Of a stretch of DNA of 64,000 bases, positions 52,615 to 60,098 are shown in pieces. Source of the DNA: Streptomyces sp. NBC_01262 (GTDB taxonomy: Bacteria; Actinomycetota; Actinomycetes; Streptomycetales; Streptomycetaceae); the NCBI RefSeq assembly GCF_036226365.1, contig NZ_CP108462.1, positions 8,104,001 to 8,168,000 on the forward strand, written 5' to 3'. Positions within the stretch are counted from its first letter, which is position 1. Each line of letters opens with the position of its first letter. The position numbers and the translations under genes are program-made. The notes under the pieces are model-generated. The model was not told the DNA's origin, searched no databases, and saw nothing but the letters and a program-made list of their open reading frames with translations.

Positions 52615-53184
52615 CTACCGGGCGCGGCCGTCGAGCAGCTCGATGATGCGGTCGGTGACATCCGACTCGGCGATCCGGGGGAAGACCCGCCCGATCGAAT
52701 TGCGGTGGGCTGCGGCATCGAAATCCGAGACCGCGTCGACGGCGACACTGACGTTGTAGCCGAGGTCGAATGCGGACCGGGCGCTCGACTCGATGCCGGA
52801 GCTGGTGGAAACTCCGCCGAATACCAGTTGCGTGATGCCGCGCTGCCGGAGTTCCGAGTCGAGGTGGGTTCCGTGGAAGGCGCCCCATCGGAAGGTGGGG
52901 ATGACAAGGTCATGCAGCTGGTCGGCGAACTCATCGATGATCTCGGCGAAGTCGGGACCAGGGGGCTCCGGCAGGTCGAGGTCCTGCTCGACTCGGCCCG
53001 GAGCCGGGCCGCCGATCGCCACGAGGATCACCGGCAGCCGGTGCCGCTGAAAGGCAGCGGCAAGCTTGACACACCGTGTGACCACCTCGTCTCTCGATTG
53101 CGGGGCAAGGGGCAGGCGGAGTACGCCCTTCTGCATGTCGTTGAGGACAAGGGCGGTCCTGGTATCGAGCTTGCTGATGGTCAC
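52615..53184 (-). CDS. Isochorismatase-family (cysteine-hydrolase-like) protein
   Basis: A 189-residue isochorismatase-fold protein. The aspartate in ALVLNDMQKG is in place, but the usual lysine is arginine (PTFRWGAFHGT) and the catalytic cysteine is serine in FGGVSTSSGIESSARSAFDLGY. The cysteine-less version forms a known subgroup whose reaction is unclear. GTG start at 53184 (VTISKLDTRTALV). It ends a minus-strand set that begins at the carboxylesterase 54903-56420. Confidence 0.85.
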   Translation of the reverse strand: MTISKLDTRTALVLNDMQKGVLRLPLAPQSRDEVVTRCVKLAAAFQRHRLPVILVAIGGPAPGRVEQDLDLPEPPGPDFAEIIDEFADQLHDLVIPTFRWGAFHGTHLDSELRQRGITQLVFGGVSTSSGIESSARSAFDLGYNVSVAVDAVSDFDAAAHRNSIGRVFPRIAESDVTDRIIELLDGRAR

Positions 53185-53242
53185 CGGAAGGCTCCGTATC
53201 GGTAAGTGTGGTGGGACTGCCGGACCGAGCGGCACGGGGGCA

Positions 53243-53710
53243 TCACTGCGGGATCAGACGGACCCTCTCCCACCCGCCTGGGGAGTAGGTGCAGCTGACG
53301 ATCCCGCCATGGGGTTCGGCCTCGTCCACGCCGCGCCCGTCGATTCGCAGGTAGGCACCGGGGAACGCGGCCGAGCCGATGAGGAACGTGCCGTCGGCCT
53401 GCTCCTCCAGCCGGAACTTCGCCCACTCACCGACCCCGTACTGGCAGTTGACGGTGCCTCCACAGCTGTCGGAGGCGAACGGGGGCGCGCCGTGGGCATC
53501 CATTCGAAGGTAGACGCCGGGGAACGAGACCGAGGCGATCGTCACCGCGCCGTCGTCGTCAGCGGCTGAGATCTCGAAAATCTCCCACGGCGCGATCTGG
53601 TACTGGCAGTTGACCGTCCCGGAGCCGTCATCGGCCTTGCTGGTGACCTCCCGCGCATCCATGCGGAGGTAGACGCCGAATTCGGCGGACTGAATCACTA
53701 CGACAGGCAT
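53243..53710 (-). CDS. Fascin-like beta-trefoil protein with three internal repeats
   Basis: A 155-residue protein made almost wholly of three repeats of about 50 residues. Each has FGVYLRMDA or FPGVYLRMDA or FPGAYLRIDG, then after a gap G-x-VNCQY (VSCTY in the last), then W-x3-F/V. This is the pattern of a fascin/actin-crosslinking-type beta-trefoil. It has no signal peptide. Such trefoils bind carbohydrates or proteins; in a catabolic cassette a glycan- or ligand-binding role is possible. The ATG at 53710 is the natural start. Confidence 0.8.
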   Translation of the reverse strand: MPVVVIQSAEFGVYLRMDAREVTSKADDGSGTVNCQYQIAPWEIFEISAADDDGAVTIASVSFPGVYLRMDAHGAPPFASDSCGGTVNCQYGVGEWAKFRLEEQADGTFLIGSAAFPGAYLRIDGRGVDEAEPHGGIVSCTYSPGGWERVRLIPQ

Positions 53711-53725
53711 GCTGGTCTCCTCTGG

Positions 53726-54691
53726 TCACTGAGCGGGTGCCGCTATGGAGCGGCGAATGGCGTCCATGGTGCGCATCACGGCGATCGAGTCCGCGAGCGG
53801 ATTGGTGCCGAGTTCGGTCAGTCCTGTCTGTACGGCTTCGCTCACCTCGCGGAACATCGGGACCCAGCCGGCCCCTTCGAGTTCGACGTTGAACAGCTCC
53901 CGGTGTTCGCGGATCAGTTCATATGATCTTGGGTTCAGGAAGGTCGGGCCGATGACGATCTCGCCCTCGGTACCGCCTATCCGTGCCACTGGGGACATCC
54001 GGCTGATCATGCTCACGGCCAACTGGGCGAAGCGGGAGTCCGGATAGCCGAGGTAGGCGGCAGCGGTGAGCTCGAATCCCTCGGGCGAGAGGGCGCCGCG
54101 GGCCTCGATACCGGTCGGAGGGCCGAGCACGTGGTGAGCCAAGGCCACGTTGTAGCAGCCCAGGTCGTAAAGGGCACCCGCGCCGAGAGCGGGGTTGTAG
54201 GCGTTGTGGTGGGCCGGCAGGCGCAGCCCGAAGTCCGCGTGCACGCTGACCACCTCGCCGATCGCCCCGTCGCCGATGAGTTTGCCGACCGCGCGGATCG
54301 CCGGGTTGAACCGGGTCCACATGGCTTCCATCAGGAACCGGCCGTGTTCGCGAGCGAGGTCCGCGAGTCCGGCGGCCTCGTCGGCGTCCAGGGTGAAGGG
54401 CTTTTCGACCAGGGTGTGGAATCCGGATTCGAGCGCGAGGCGGGCGAGCGGGGCGTGCGTGCTCGGCGGGGTCGCGATGTAGGCGAGATCGAAACCGCCG
54501 TCGGCGAGCAGCGTTTCGTAACTCCCGTAGTGGCGGGGGATGCCCCACCGGCGGGCGAATCCTGCGGCACGCTCGGCGTCTCGCGAGCCGACCGCCACCA
54601 CCTCGACGTTCTCGGTGCGTTGGAGGTCCGGCATCGCGGTCTGGGCGAGGTAGCCGGTGCCGAGGACGGCCCAGCGGGTTCGGGTTTGCAT
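53726..54691 (-). CDS. Gfo/Idh/MocA-family oxidoreductase (intact)
   Basis: A 321-residue NAD(P)-dependent sugar-type oxidoreductase. Motifs: RWAVLGTGYLAQTAMPDL, VAVGSRDAERA, IATPPSTHAPLA, the catalytic lysine in LVEKPFTLDADEA, and DLGCYNVALAHHVLG in the C-terminal domain. It probably oxidises or epimerises a sugar or inositol-like compound. It belongs to a minus-strand operon with the carboxylesterase, beta-trefoil and isochorismatase genes. Confidence 0.92.
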   Translation of the reverse strand: MQTRTRWAVLGTGYLAQTAMPDLQRTENVEVVAVGSRDAERAAGFARRWGIPRHYGSYETLLADGGFDLAYIATPPSTHAPLARLALESGFHTLVEKPFTLDADEAAGLADLAREHGRFLMEAMWTRFNPAIRAVGKLIGDGAIGEVVSVHADFGLRLPAHHNAYNPALGAGALYDLGCYNVALAHHVLGPPTGIEARGALSPEGFELTAAAYLGYPDSRFAQLAVSMISRMSPVARIGGTEGEIVIGPTFLNPRSYELIREHRELFNVELEGAGWVPMFREVSEAVQTGLTELGTNPLADSIAVMRTMDAIRRSIAAPAQ

Positions 54692-54704
54692 GGATCTTCT
54701 CTTT

Positions 54705-54809
54705 TCAGGTGAAGCGGCAGCCGGCCGGGTACCCCGCTGCTACGACGGCGGACACGAGTTGCATGGCCGACCCGGTGGGGATCGTCGGCACGTCGAAGTA
54801 CTGAGCCAT
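54705..54809 (-). pseudogene. GlcG/HbpS N-terminal remnant (34 codons)
   Basis: A small frame with an excellent ribosome site (AGGGGAAAG) reads MAQYFDVPTIPTGSAMQLVS, then AVVAAGYPAGCRFT and a stop. It lines up with the start of the protein at 49874-50305 (MSNIYQPVLISHQAALQIVT, then SVIAEGSRRG). The rest of the domain is missing, so this is the start of a fourth family member cut off just before the Gfo/Idh gene. The surviving frame may still be translated. Confidence 0.55.
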
Positions 54810-54902
54810 TGGCTTTCCCCTCATGACGGGGTCGCGGTGGTCGTCACGGTGCTTGGCTGGAGGGTGTTCATCCAGGTGCGTCTGTTGGCGTGTGAGCGGG
54901 CG

Positions 54903-56420
54903 TCACCAGGCCCGTTGGTCGGCCATGAGCCGGCGGTGCAAGTCGAGCCTGGGCGGCTCCGCGGCAGGGATGGGACCGAAGCGGTCGCCGATCTCCATCG
55001 TTGCCGGGGCTGCTGGATCGGCCGGCACCCACTGCGGCAGTGCCGGTCCGTTGGGGTCGCCGGTGGCGGCGAAGTTGACGACGTACCGGGATACCGTGTC
55101 GGCGATCCGGTGGTCTTCTGCCGTCCATGGCCGGTTGGTGGCATAGAGGTTGTTCAGGAAGTAGTTGATCTCGGATCCGTGGTAGGCGCCTGCGGATTCC
55201 GCGTCCGGCCCCGGTGGCACGTGCGTCCAGTAGTAGGTGTAGACCGGGCTGCGGGCGTGTATGGCCCATTCGGTGGCCCAGAGCCAGGTGGAGGTGCGCG
55301 CGTGGTCGCGGGCGGCTGCGCTGGACTGCCGGCCGGCTTCCGCGTCGGTGGACGCGGGGTACAGGGCGAGGTAGTCGTCGGCGCTGTCGCGGAGGTGGCG
55401 GCGGGCGGAGGCGGTGTATTCCGCCAGGCTGACGTGCGGTTTCGGGGAGGCGCCGTCCTCGTCCTTGTTGGTTCCGGTGATGACGGGGATATCGGCCTGC
55501 GTCCCGCGGGCCAGCGCTTCGGCGTAGCTGTGGGGAAACACCCAGCCGTCGCGGACCGGCCGGAACAGCGGAGGCTGGTGTCCCCCTCCGGCCTGGTCCG
55601 CGTCATTGCCGCGCAGCAGGTCCCGCAACGGAAGGGCACGCAGTTCTTCGAGCGTCGCGACGCCGAGGCCCTGGAGATACCGGGTTCCCTCGGCTTCGGC
55701 CTGCTCCCGGGTGCGGTAGGAACTGGCCAGGTAGGCCAGTGACGGGTCGCGCGGATGGCGAGCGCCGCTTTCGGCGATGGCACGATGGAACAGTCCCCGC
55801 GCAGGCGGCGAGTACATCAGGTCCTGGACACAGGCACCGCCGGCGGACTGGCCCGCGATCGTCACGCGGTCCGGGTCTCCGCCGAATGCCGCGATGTTGT
55901 CCCGCACCCAGCGCAGGGCGGCGATCTGGTCGAGCAGGCCGTAGTTGCCGGAACTTCCGTGCTCGGATTCCGCGCTGAGCTCGGGGGTGGCCAGGAAGCC
56001 GAGTACGCCGAGCCGGTAGTTGAGCGTCACGACCACCAGCCCGGCGCCGGCGAGCGCGGCTCCGTCGTACAGGGGCTCGGAGCCCGCGCCCATGATGAAC
56101 CGGCCTCCGTGAATCCACACCAGTACCGGATTGCGGTCCGAGGGTCCCGCTGCCGTCCACACGTTGAGAGACAGGCAGTCCTCGCTCATCCGGAGCTTCT
56201 GGCCGCGGGGCGTCTGCGGGCAGACCGGACCGAAGTGCGCGGCGCTTCGCACGCCTGTCCACGGCGCGGGCGGCTGCGGCGGACGCCATCGCAGCGGACC
56301 GCTGGGAGCTGCTGCGTAGGGGATCCCCTTGAACACGGTGACGCCAGGCAGCTTGGCCGGGGTACCGGCCACCAGGCCCGACTCGGTCGGAACCGGCTGG
56401 CGGTTGAGAGGTTCACTCAT
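54903..56420 (-). CDS. Type B carboxylesterase (copy 2)
   Basis: A 505-residue paralogue of the esterase at 42059-43579. The SEDCLSLNVWTA, WIHGGRFIMG, and VTIAGQSAGGACV motifs carry the signature and nucleophile (serine at about residue 190); NKDEDGA and YHGSEINYFL supply the acid and histidine. The ATG at 56420 (MSEPLNRQ) has GAAGGA 13 bases upstream. First gene of the second minus-strand cassette of the island. Confidence 0.93.
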   Translation of the reverse strand: MSEPLNRQPVPTESGLVAGTPAKLPGVTVFKGIPYAAAPSGPLRWRPPQPPAPWTGVRSAAHFGPVCPQTPRGQKLRMSEDCLSLNVWTAAGPSDRNPVLVWIHGGRFIMGAGSEPLYDGAALAGAGLVVVTLNYRLGVLGFLATPELSAESEHGSSGNYGLLDQIAALRWVRDNIAAFGGDPDRVTIAGQSAGGACVQDLMYSPPARGLFHRAIAESGARHPRDPSLAYLASSYRTREQAEAEGTRYLQGLGVATLEELRALPLRDLLRGNDADQAGGGHQPPLFRPVRDGWVFPHSYAEALARGTQADIPVITGTNKDEDGASPKPHVSLAEYTASARRHLRDSADDYLALYPASTDAEAGRQSSAAARDHARTSTWLWATEWAIHARSPVYTYYWTHVPPGPDAESAGAYHGSEINYFLNNLYATNRPWTAEDHRIADTVSRYVVNFAATGDPNGPALPQWVPADPAAPATMEIGDRFGPIPAAEPPRLDLHRRLMADQRAW

Positions 56421-56880
56421 CAAGATCGGAATTTCCTTCGTCAACGACAGGTATCCGCGACGGGTGACCGGACCGGTGGCCGCCGTGGCCCCGTGCCGGC
56501 AGAGAGGAAGGCACCAGTCGCGGCCCTGAACCGGAGCCGACTGGCTGCTGTCCCTTTGAATGGCGCATCCGAACGCCAGAAGGGGTGCCCCGCGGGGCAC
56601 CGGTTCGACGAGCGTAGAGCGCCTGAGCCCGTCGTGGACCTTCCCTCCGTGCAACCTAAGGATGAGCAGAGACGTCAGGTTCGCAAGGCGAAACTGTTGA
56701 CAGCGACGTCACGTGTTCGTAACCCTCTGACTCAGCAGGGCGTACGGCCCCGCAGGCTGCCGAGCAGGGGAGGGACATGATGACGGGATCGCTGGTCACA
56801 CGTCACGCCCCACCCTGCGCACGGTCCGGCCCCGGGGGTCGTGCCGACGTCCCAGGACGCCCCCGCTGCGGAGCCGGAAG

Positions 56881-56924
56881 GCCGGCGGGCGACGACTCGG
56901 CCGGCTGGTGCGAGCGGCCCAAGT
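56881..56924 (+). pseudogene. Unidentified coding remnant (copy 2)
   Basis: It encodes AGDDSAGWCERPKWK on the plus strand. Reverse-complemented, it matches 45796-45840; differences within the shared 12 codons are synonymous. Parent protein unknown. Confidence 0.5.
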
Positions 56925-57239
56925 GGAAACCGGGCAGCGTGTTCGCCCCGCTCCCTCGCGCGCGACACGGACTGACACCACCCTGCTGATCCGGGTAGGG
57001 CCCGTGCTGCCAGGAACCGGGTTCCGCGTTCCGCACCACGCATTCGCGGCGACCGCCGGATAACTCCCTCCGTCCACTGCGACTTGCAGCCCACCCGATG
57101 AGGTCGAACGCTGTCTCGGGCACACCCGCGACAGCCGAGCAGTGTTCTCCTCATATCCGCGGGTCTCGGCTGCGGGTCGCGGCCGATCCGACAGCCTGGC
57201 TTTTCAGGAGTTGTGCTCATCCGAGCATTCGGCGCATCC

Positions 57240-57330
57240 CCGTATGGACCGATTTGTCGGCCTTCCCCATCACCTTCGACGGGACGGCCATTCCTAGACA
57301 CCGCCGACGCCCTTCCTACCGGAGGGAGAC
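57240..57330 (+). pseudogene. Degenerate aldo/keto reductase N-terminal remnant
   Basis: One frame gives WTDLSAFPITFDGTA and the next gives PFLDTADALPTGG. Together they resemble the start of the island aldo/keto reductases (STDLSVFPVALGGTVF and NFLDTSDSY) with about 20 residues deleted between. Similarity is short, so the call is tentative. Confidence 0.4.
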
Positions 57331-57597
57331 AAGGCGCACAGGCCGGATTTCCTCACCAGACATACCGGTCGGAACATGATGGCGCCGCGAACCGCTCTCC
57401 GCCGGCGCGTGCACGGTGGCACAGATGCCGACGCTGCTCGCGGCAGCCGGCCTCAGACCGACCGAGGCCGAGAGCAAACGCCTTGACGCGGTGTCAGACC
57501 ACCTCGTCGGGCACCGCTGACCCGGCCATCCCCCGATCTCCTTTAGTACATCAGCTACATCAGCACTGCAAATCATGATCAAGGAGTGGAATCAACG

Positions 57598-59157
57598 ATG
57601 CTTCCAAGATCGAACCGCAAGCCCGTATGGCCGTTTGCCGTCGGCGCCATGGGCCTGATGGCTCTCAGCGCGTGCTCCGGAGGCGGGGCGGTGGGCGGCA
57701 CCAACGCGTCCTCCGGCGCCAAGCCGACCACCCTGACCATGGCGGTGAACTCGGCGCCGGCCAGCTTCGACCCGTCGCGCGCGGACAACGGCAACGGCCT
57801 GTACCCGATGCAGCTCGCTTACGAGCCGCTGATCAGGCAAACCGGCAACGGTACCTATTCGCCGGGGCTGGCCTCCTCGTGGCGCTACCTCGGTGAGGGG
57901 AACACGCGCTTCCAGCTGACCATCCGCAGCGGCGCCACGTTCTCCGACGGCGAGCCGGTCACCGCGCAGGCCGTGGCCGACTCGATCAACTACTTCGCCA
58001 CCGGCTTCGGCCCGACCACGGGCAACCTGGCGGGCGTGAAAGTCACCGCCTCCGGAGCCGACACGGTCACCCTGACCAGCAAGACGGCGAACCCGGAGTT
58101 CCCGCTCCTGCTGTCCCAGAACTTCCTGGCGGGCGACATCATCAGCCCGGCCGGCCTGAAAAAGAAGAGCTCGCTGACCAGCAAGCCGTCCGGTGCGGGC
58201 CCCTACGTCCTGGACTCCGGCGCGACGGTGTCCGGGGAGCACTACACGTTCACCGCCAACCCCGCCTACTACGACAAGTCGAGCGTCCACTACAAGAAGG
58301 TCGTCATCAAGGTCATCGCCGACCAGACCGCTGAGCTGTCGGCCCTGCAGACCGGTCAGGTCGACCTGATGTTCGGTACGGCGCAACAGATGCCGACTGC
58401 CAAGTCCGCAGGACTGACCGTCACCAACACCGGTCCCACGCAGTGGAACGGGGTCTTCCTGCTCGACCGCGAAGGGACCAAGACCAAGGCCCTCGCCAGC
58501 CCGCAGGTCCGCCAGGCGCTGAACTACGCCGTGGACCGGTCCGGCATCGCCAAGGCCGTGTACGGTGCGCTCGGCTCGGCCACCGACCAGCCGACAACAG
58601 AAGGCTTCGACGAGTACGTGCCGTCGCTGGCGAACCACTACACGTACGACCCGGCCAAGGCGAAGCAGCTGCTGGCCCAGGCCGGCTACCCGAACGGCTT
58701 CTCCATGTCCCTGACGTACACGTCGTTCGATCCGCAGACCAAGCAGATGGTGCAGGCACTCGCCCAGCAGTGGGCCGCCATCGGGGTCAAGGTCGAGCTG
58801 GTGTCATCAGCCAGCTACCCGGCGATGTCCACCAACATGTACCGGGCCGGCGCCCTGTCGGTGGCGTGGAACGGCCAGCCGATGTTCCTCCAGGTGGGCG
58901 TGCTGTGGTTGGCCAAGGCGGGCCTCAACCCCTACCACGCCACCGACGCCTCGTTCCTGAGCAAGTTCGCCCAGGCCTCGAAGGCCTCGCAGTCCCAGCT
59001 TGCCGCGCAGATGGCCGACCTCGCCGCGGTCGCGGTCGAGCAGGCGTACACCGTCCCGGTCGTCCAGATCGACACGGTGATGTTCTCCCGCGGGGTGAGC
59101 GGCATCCCGAGCCAACTGCCCGGCGCCCATCTCAACGTCGTAGAGCTGCACCCGTAA
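57598..59157 (+). CDS. ABC importer solute-binding lipoprotein (family 5, peptide/nickel type)
   Basis: A 519-residue lipoprotein. The signal peptide has NRKPVW, a hydrophobic core and the lipobox LSAC, so the mature cysteine at about residue 26 is lipidated. The body is a family 5 binding protein: FDPSRADNGNGLYPMQLAYEPLI, LASSWRYLGEGNTRFQLTIR, FSDGEPVTAQAVADSINYF. It captures a peptide, opine, sugar or nickel-type ligand outside the membrane. The ATG at 57598 is chosen because AAGGAG lies 12 bases upstream; a GTG at 57586 would overlap it. First gene of a four-gene importer operon. Confidence 0.93.
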   Translation: MLPRSNRKPVWPFAVGAMGLMALSACSGGGAVGGTNASSGAKPTTLTMAVNSAPASFDPSRADNGNGLYPMQLAYEPLIRQTGNGTYSPGLASSWRYLGEGNTRFQLTIRSGATFSDGEPVTAQAVADSINYFATGFGPTTGNLAGVKVTASGADTVTLTSKTANPEFPLLLSQNFLAGDIISPAGLKKKSSLTSKPSGAGPYVLDSGATVSGEHYTFTANPAYYDKSSVHYKKVVIKVIADQTAELSALQTGQVDLMFGTAQQMPTAKSAGLTVTNTGPTQWNGVFLLDREGTKTKALASPQVRQALNYAVDRSGIAKAVYGALGSATDQPTTEGFDEYVPSLANHYTYDPAKAKQLLAQAGYPNGFSMSLTYTSFDPQTKQMVQALAQQWAAIGVKVELVSSASYPAMSTNMYRAGALSVAWNGQPMFLQVGVLWLAKAGLNPYHATDASFLSKFAQASKASQSQLAAQMADLAAVAVEQAYTVPVVQIDTVMFSRGVSGIPSQLPGAHLNVVELHP

Positions 59158-60098
59158 TGCCGACCCTGGTAGCTCGGCGCCTCGCCCTGTCGGTCCCGCT
59201 GCTCGTCATGGTGACCGCGGTGACGTTCGTGCTGGAATCGCTGGTCCCCGGTGACACCGCTCGCGCCCTCATCGGAGCGAGCGGGTCCACCGAGGCCTAC
59301 AACAAGCTTCGGGACCAACTCGGCCTCGACAAGCCCCTGTGGTCTCAGTACGGCCACTACCTCGACAACCTGCTCCACGGCAGTCTCGGCACGTCCGTCT
59401 TCACCGGCCAGCCGGTTTCGGCGACGTTGAACCAGCGGCTCCCGGTCACGCTTTCCCTGGTGCTGCTGGCCACCGTGTTCGCCGCGGTGGTCGGAATCCT
59501 GCTCGGCGTGGTCAGCGCCGTGCGCGGCGGAGTGCTCGGGCGTTTCGTGGAAGCACTGTCCCTCGTCGGCCTGGCTCTCCCCGGATTCTGGGTGGCACTG
59601 GTCCTGGTCGAGGTGTTCGCTGTCACGCTGCGCGCCTTTCCCGCCACCGGCTACATCTCGCCCACGCAGTCGTTCGGCACCTGGCTGTGGGCGCTGTGCC
59701 TCCCGGTCACCGCACTCGGACTCGTCGGCATCGCGAGTATCGCGAAGCAGACCAGGGACTCCATGAAGGACGCACTGGCCAGCAACTACATCCGCACGCT
59801 ACGGGCCAACGGCATCCCGCGCCGGTCCATCATCTGGAAGCACGCGCTGCGCAACGGCGCCATTCCTGTGGTCACCGTGATCGGGCTGGCGTTCGTCAGC
59901 GCACTGAGTGCCTCGGTGTTCATCGAGGCGGTCTTCGTGCTCCCCGGGCTCGGCAGCATCGCCGTCAACGCGACCAACGAGCACGACATACCGGTCATCG
60001 AAGGGGCGGTGCTGTACTTCACCGTCCTCGTCGTCATCGTGAACCTGGTCCTGGACGTGCTTTACGGGCTGCTCAATCCGAAAGTGAGACACCAGTGA
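59157..60098 (+). CDS. ABC importer permease (DppB/OppB type)
   Basis: A 313-residue permease with six membrane segments. The N-terminal RLALSVPLLVMVTAVTFVLESLVPGD, the GSLGTSVFTGQPVSATL segment, and the EAA-like loop YIRTLRANGIPRRSIIWKHALRNG are typical of the DppB family. The ATG overlaps the upstream stop as TAATG, so translation is coupled. Confidence 0.94.
   Translation: MPTLVARRLALSVPLLVMVTAVTFVLESLVPGDTARALIGASGSTEAYNKLRDQLGLDKPLWSQYGHYLDNLLHGSLGTSVFTGQPVSATLNQRLPVTLSLVLLATVFAAVVGILLGVVSAVRGGVLGRFVEALSLVGLALPGFWVALVLVEVFAVTLRAFPATGYISPTQSFGTWLWALCLPVTALGLVGIASIAKQTRDSMKDALASNYIRTLRANGIPRRSIIWKHALRNGAIPVVTVIGLAFVSALSASVFIEAVFVLPGLGSIAVNATNEHDIPVIEGAVLYFTVLVVIVNLVLDVLYGLLNPKVRHQ

Larger units (their letters stand above)
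56421..57597. other. Long gene-free region with decayed fragments
   Basis: This 1177-base region separates the divergent esterase and ABC importer operons. It holds a coding remnant at 56881-56924, an aldo/keto reductase remnant at 57240-57330 and, just before the importer, the tandem words TACATCAGC-TACATCAGC at 57547-57564, possibly part of the promoter or an operator. Confidence 0.5.
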
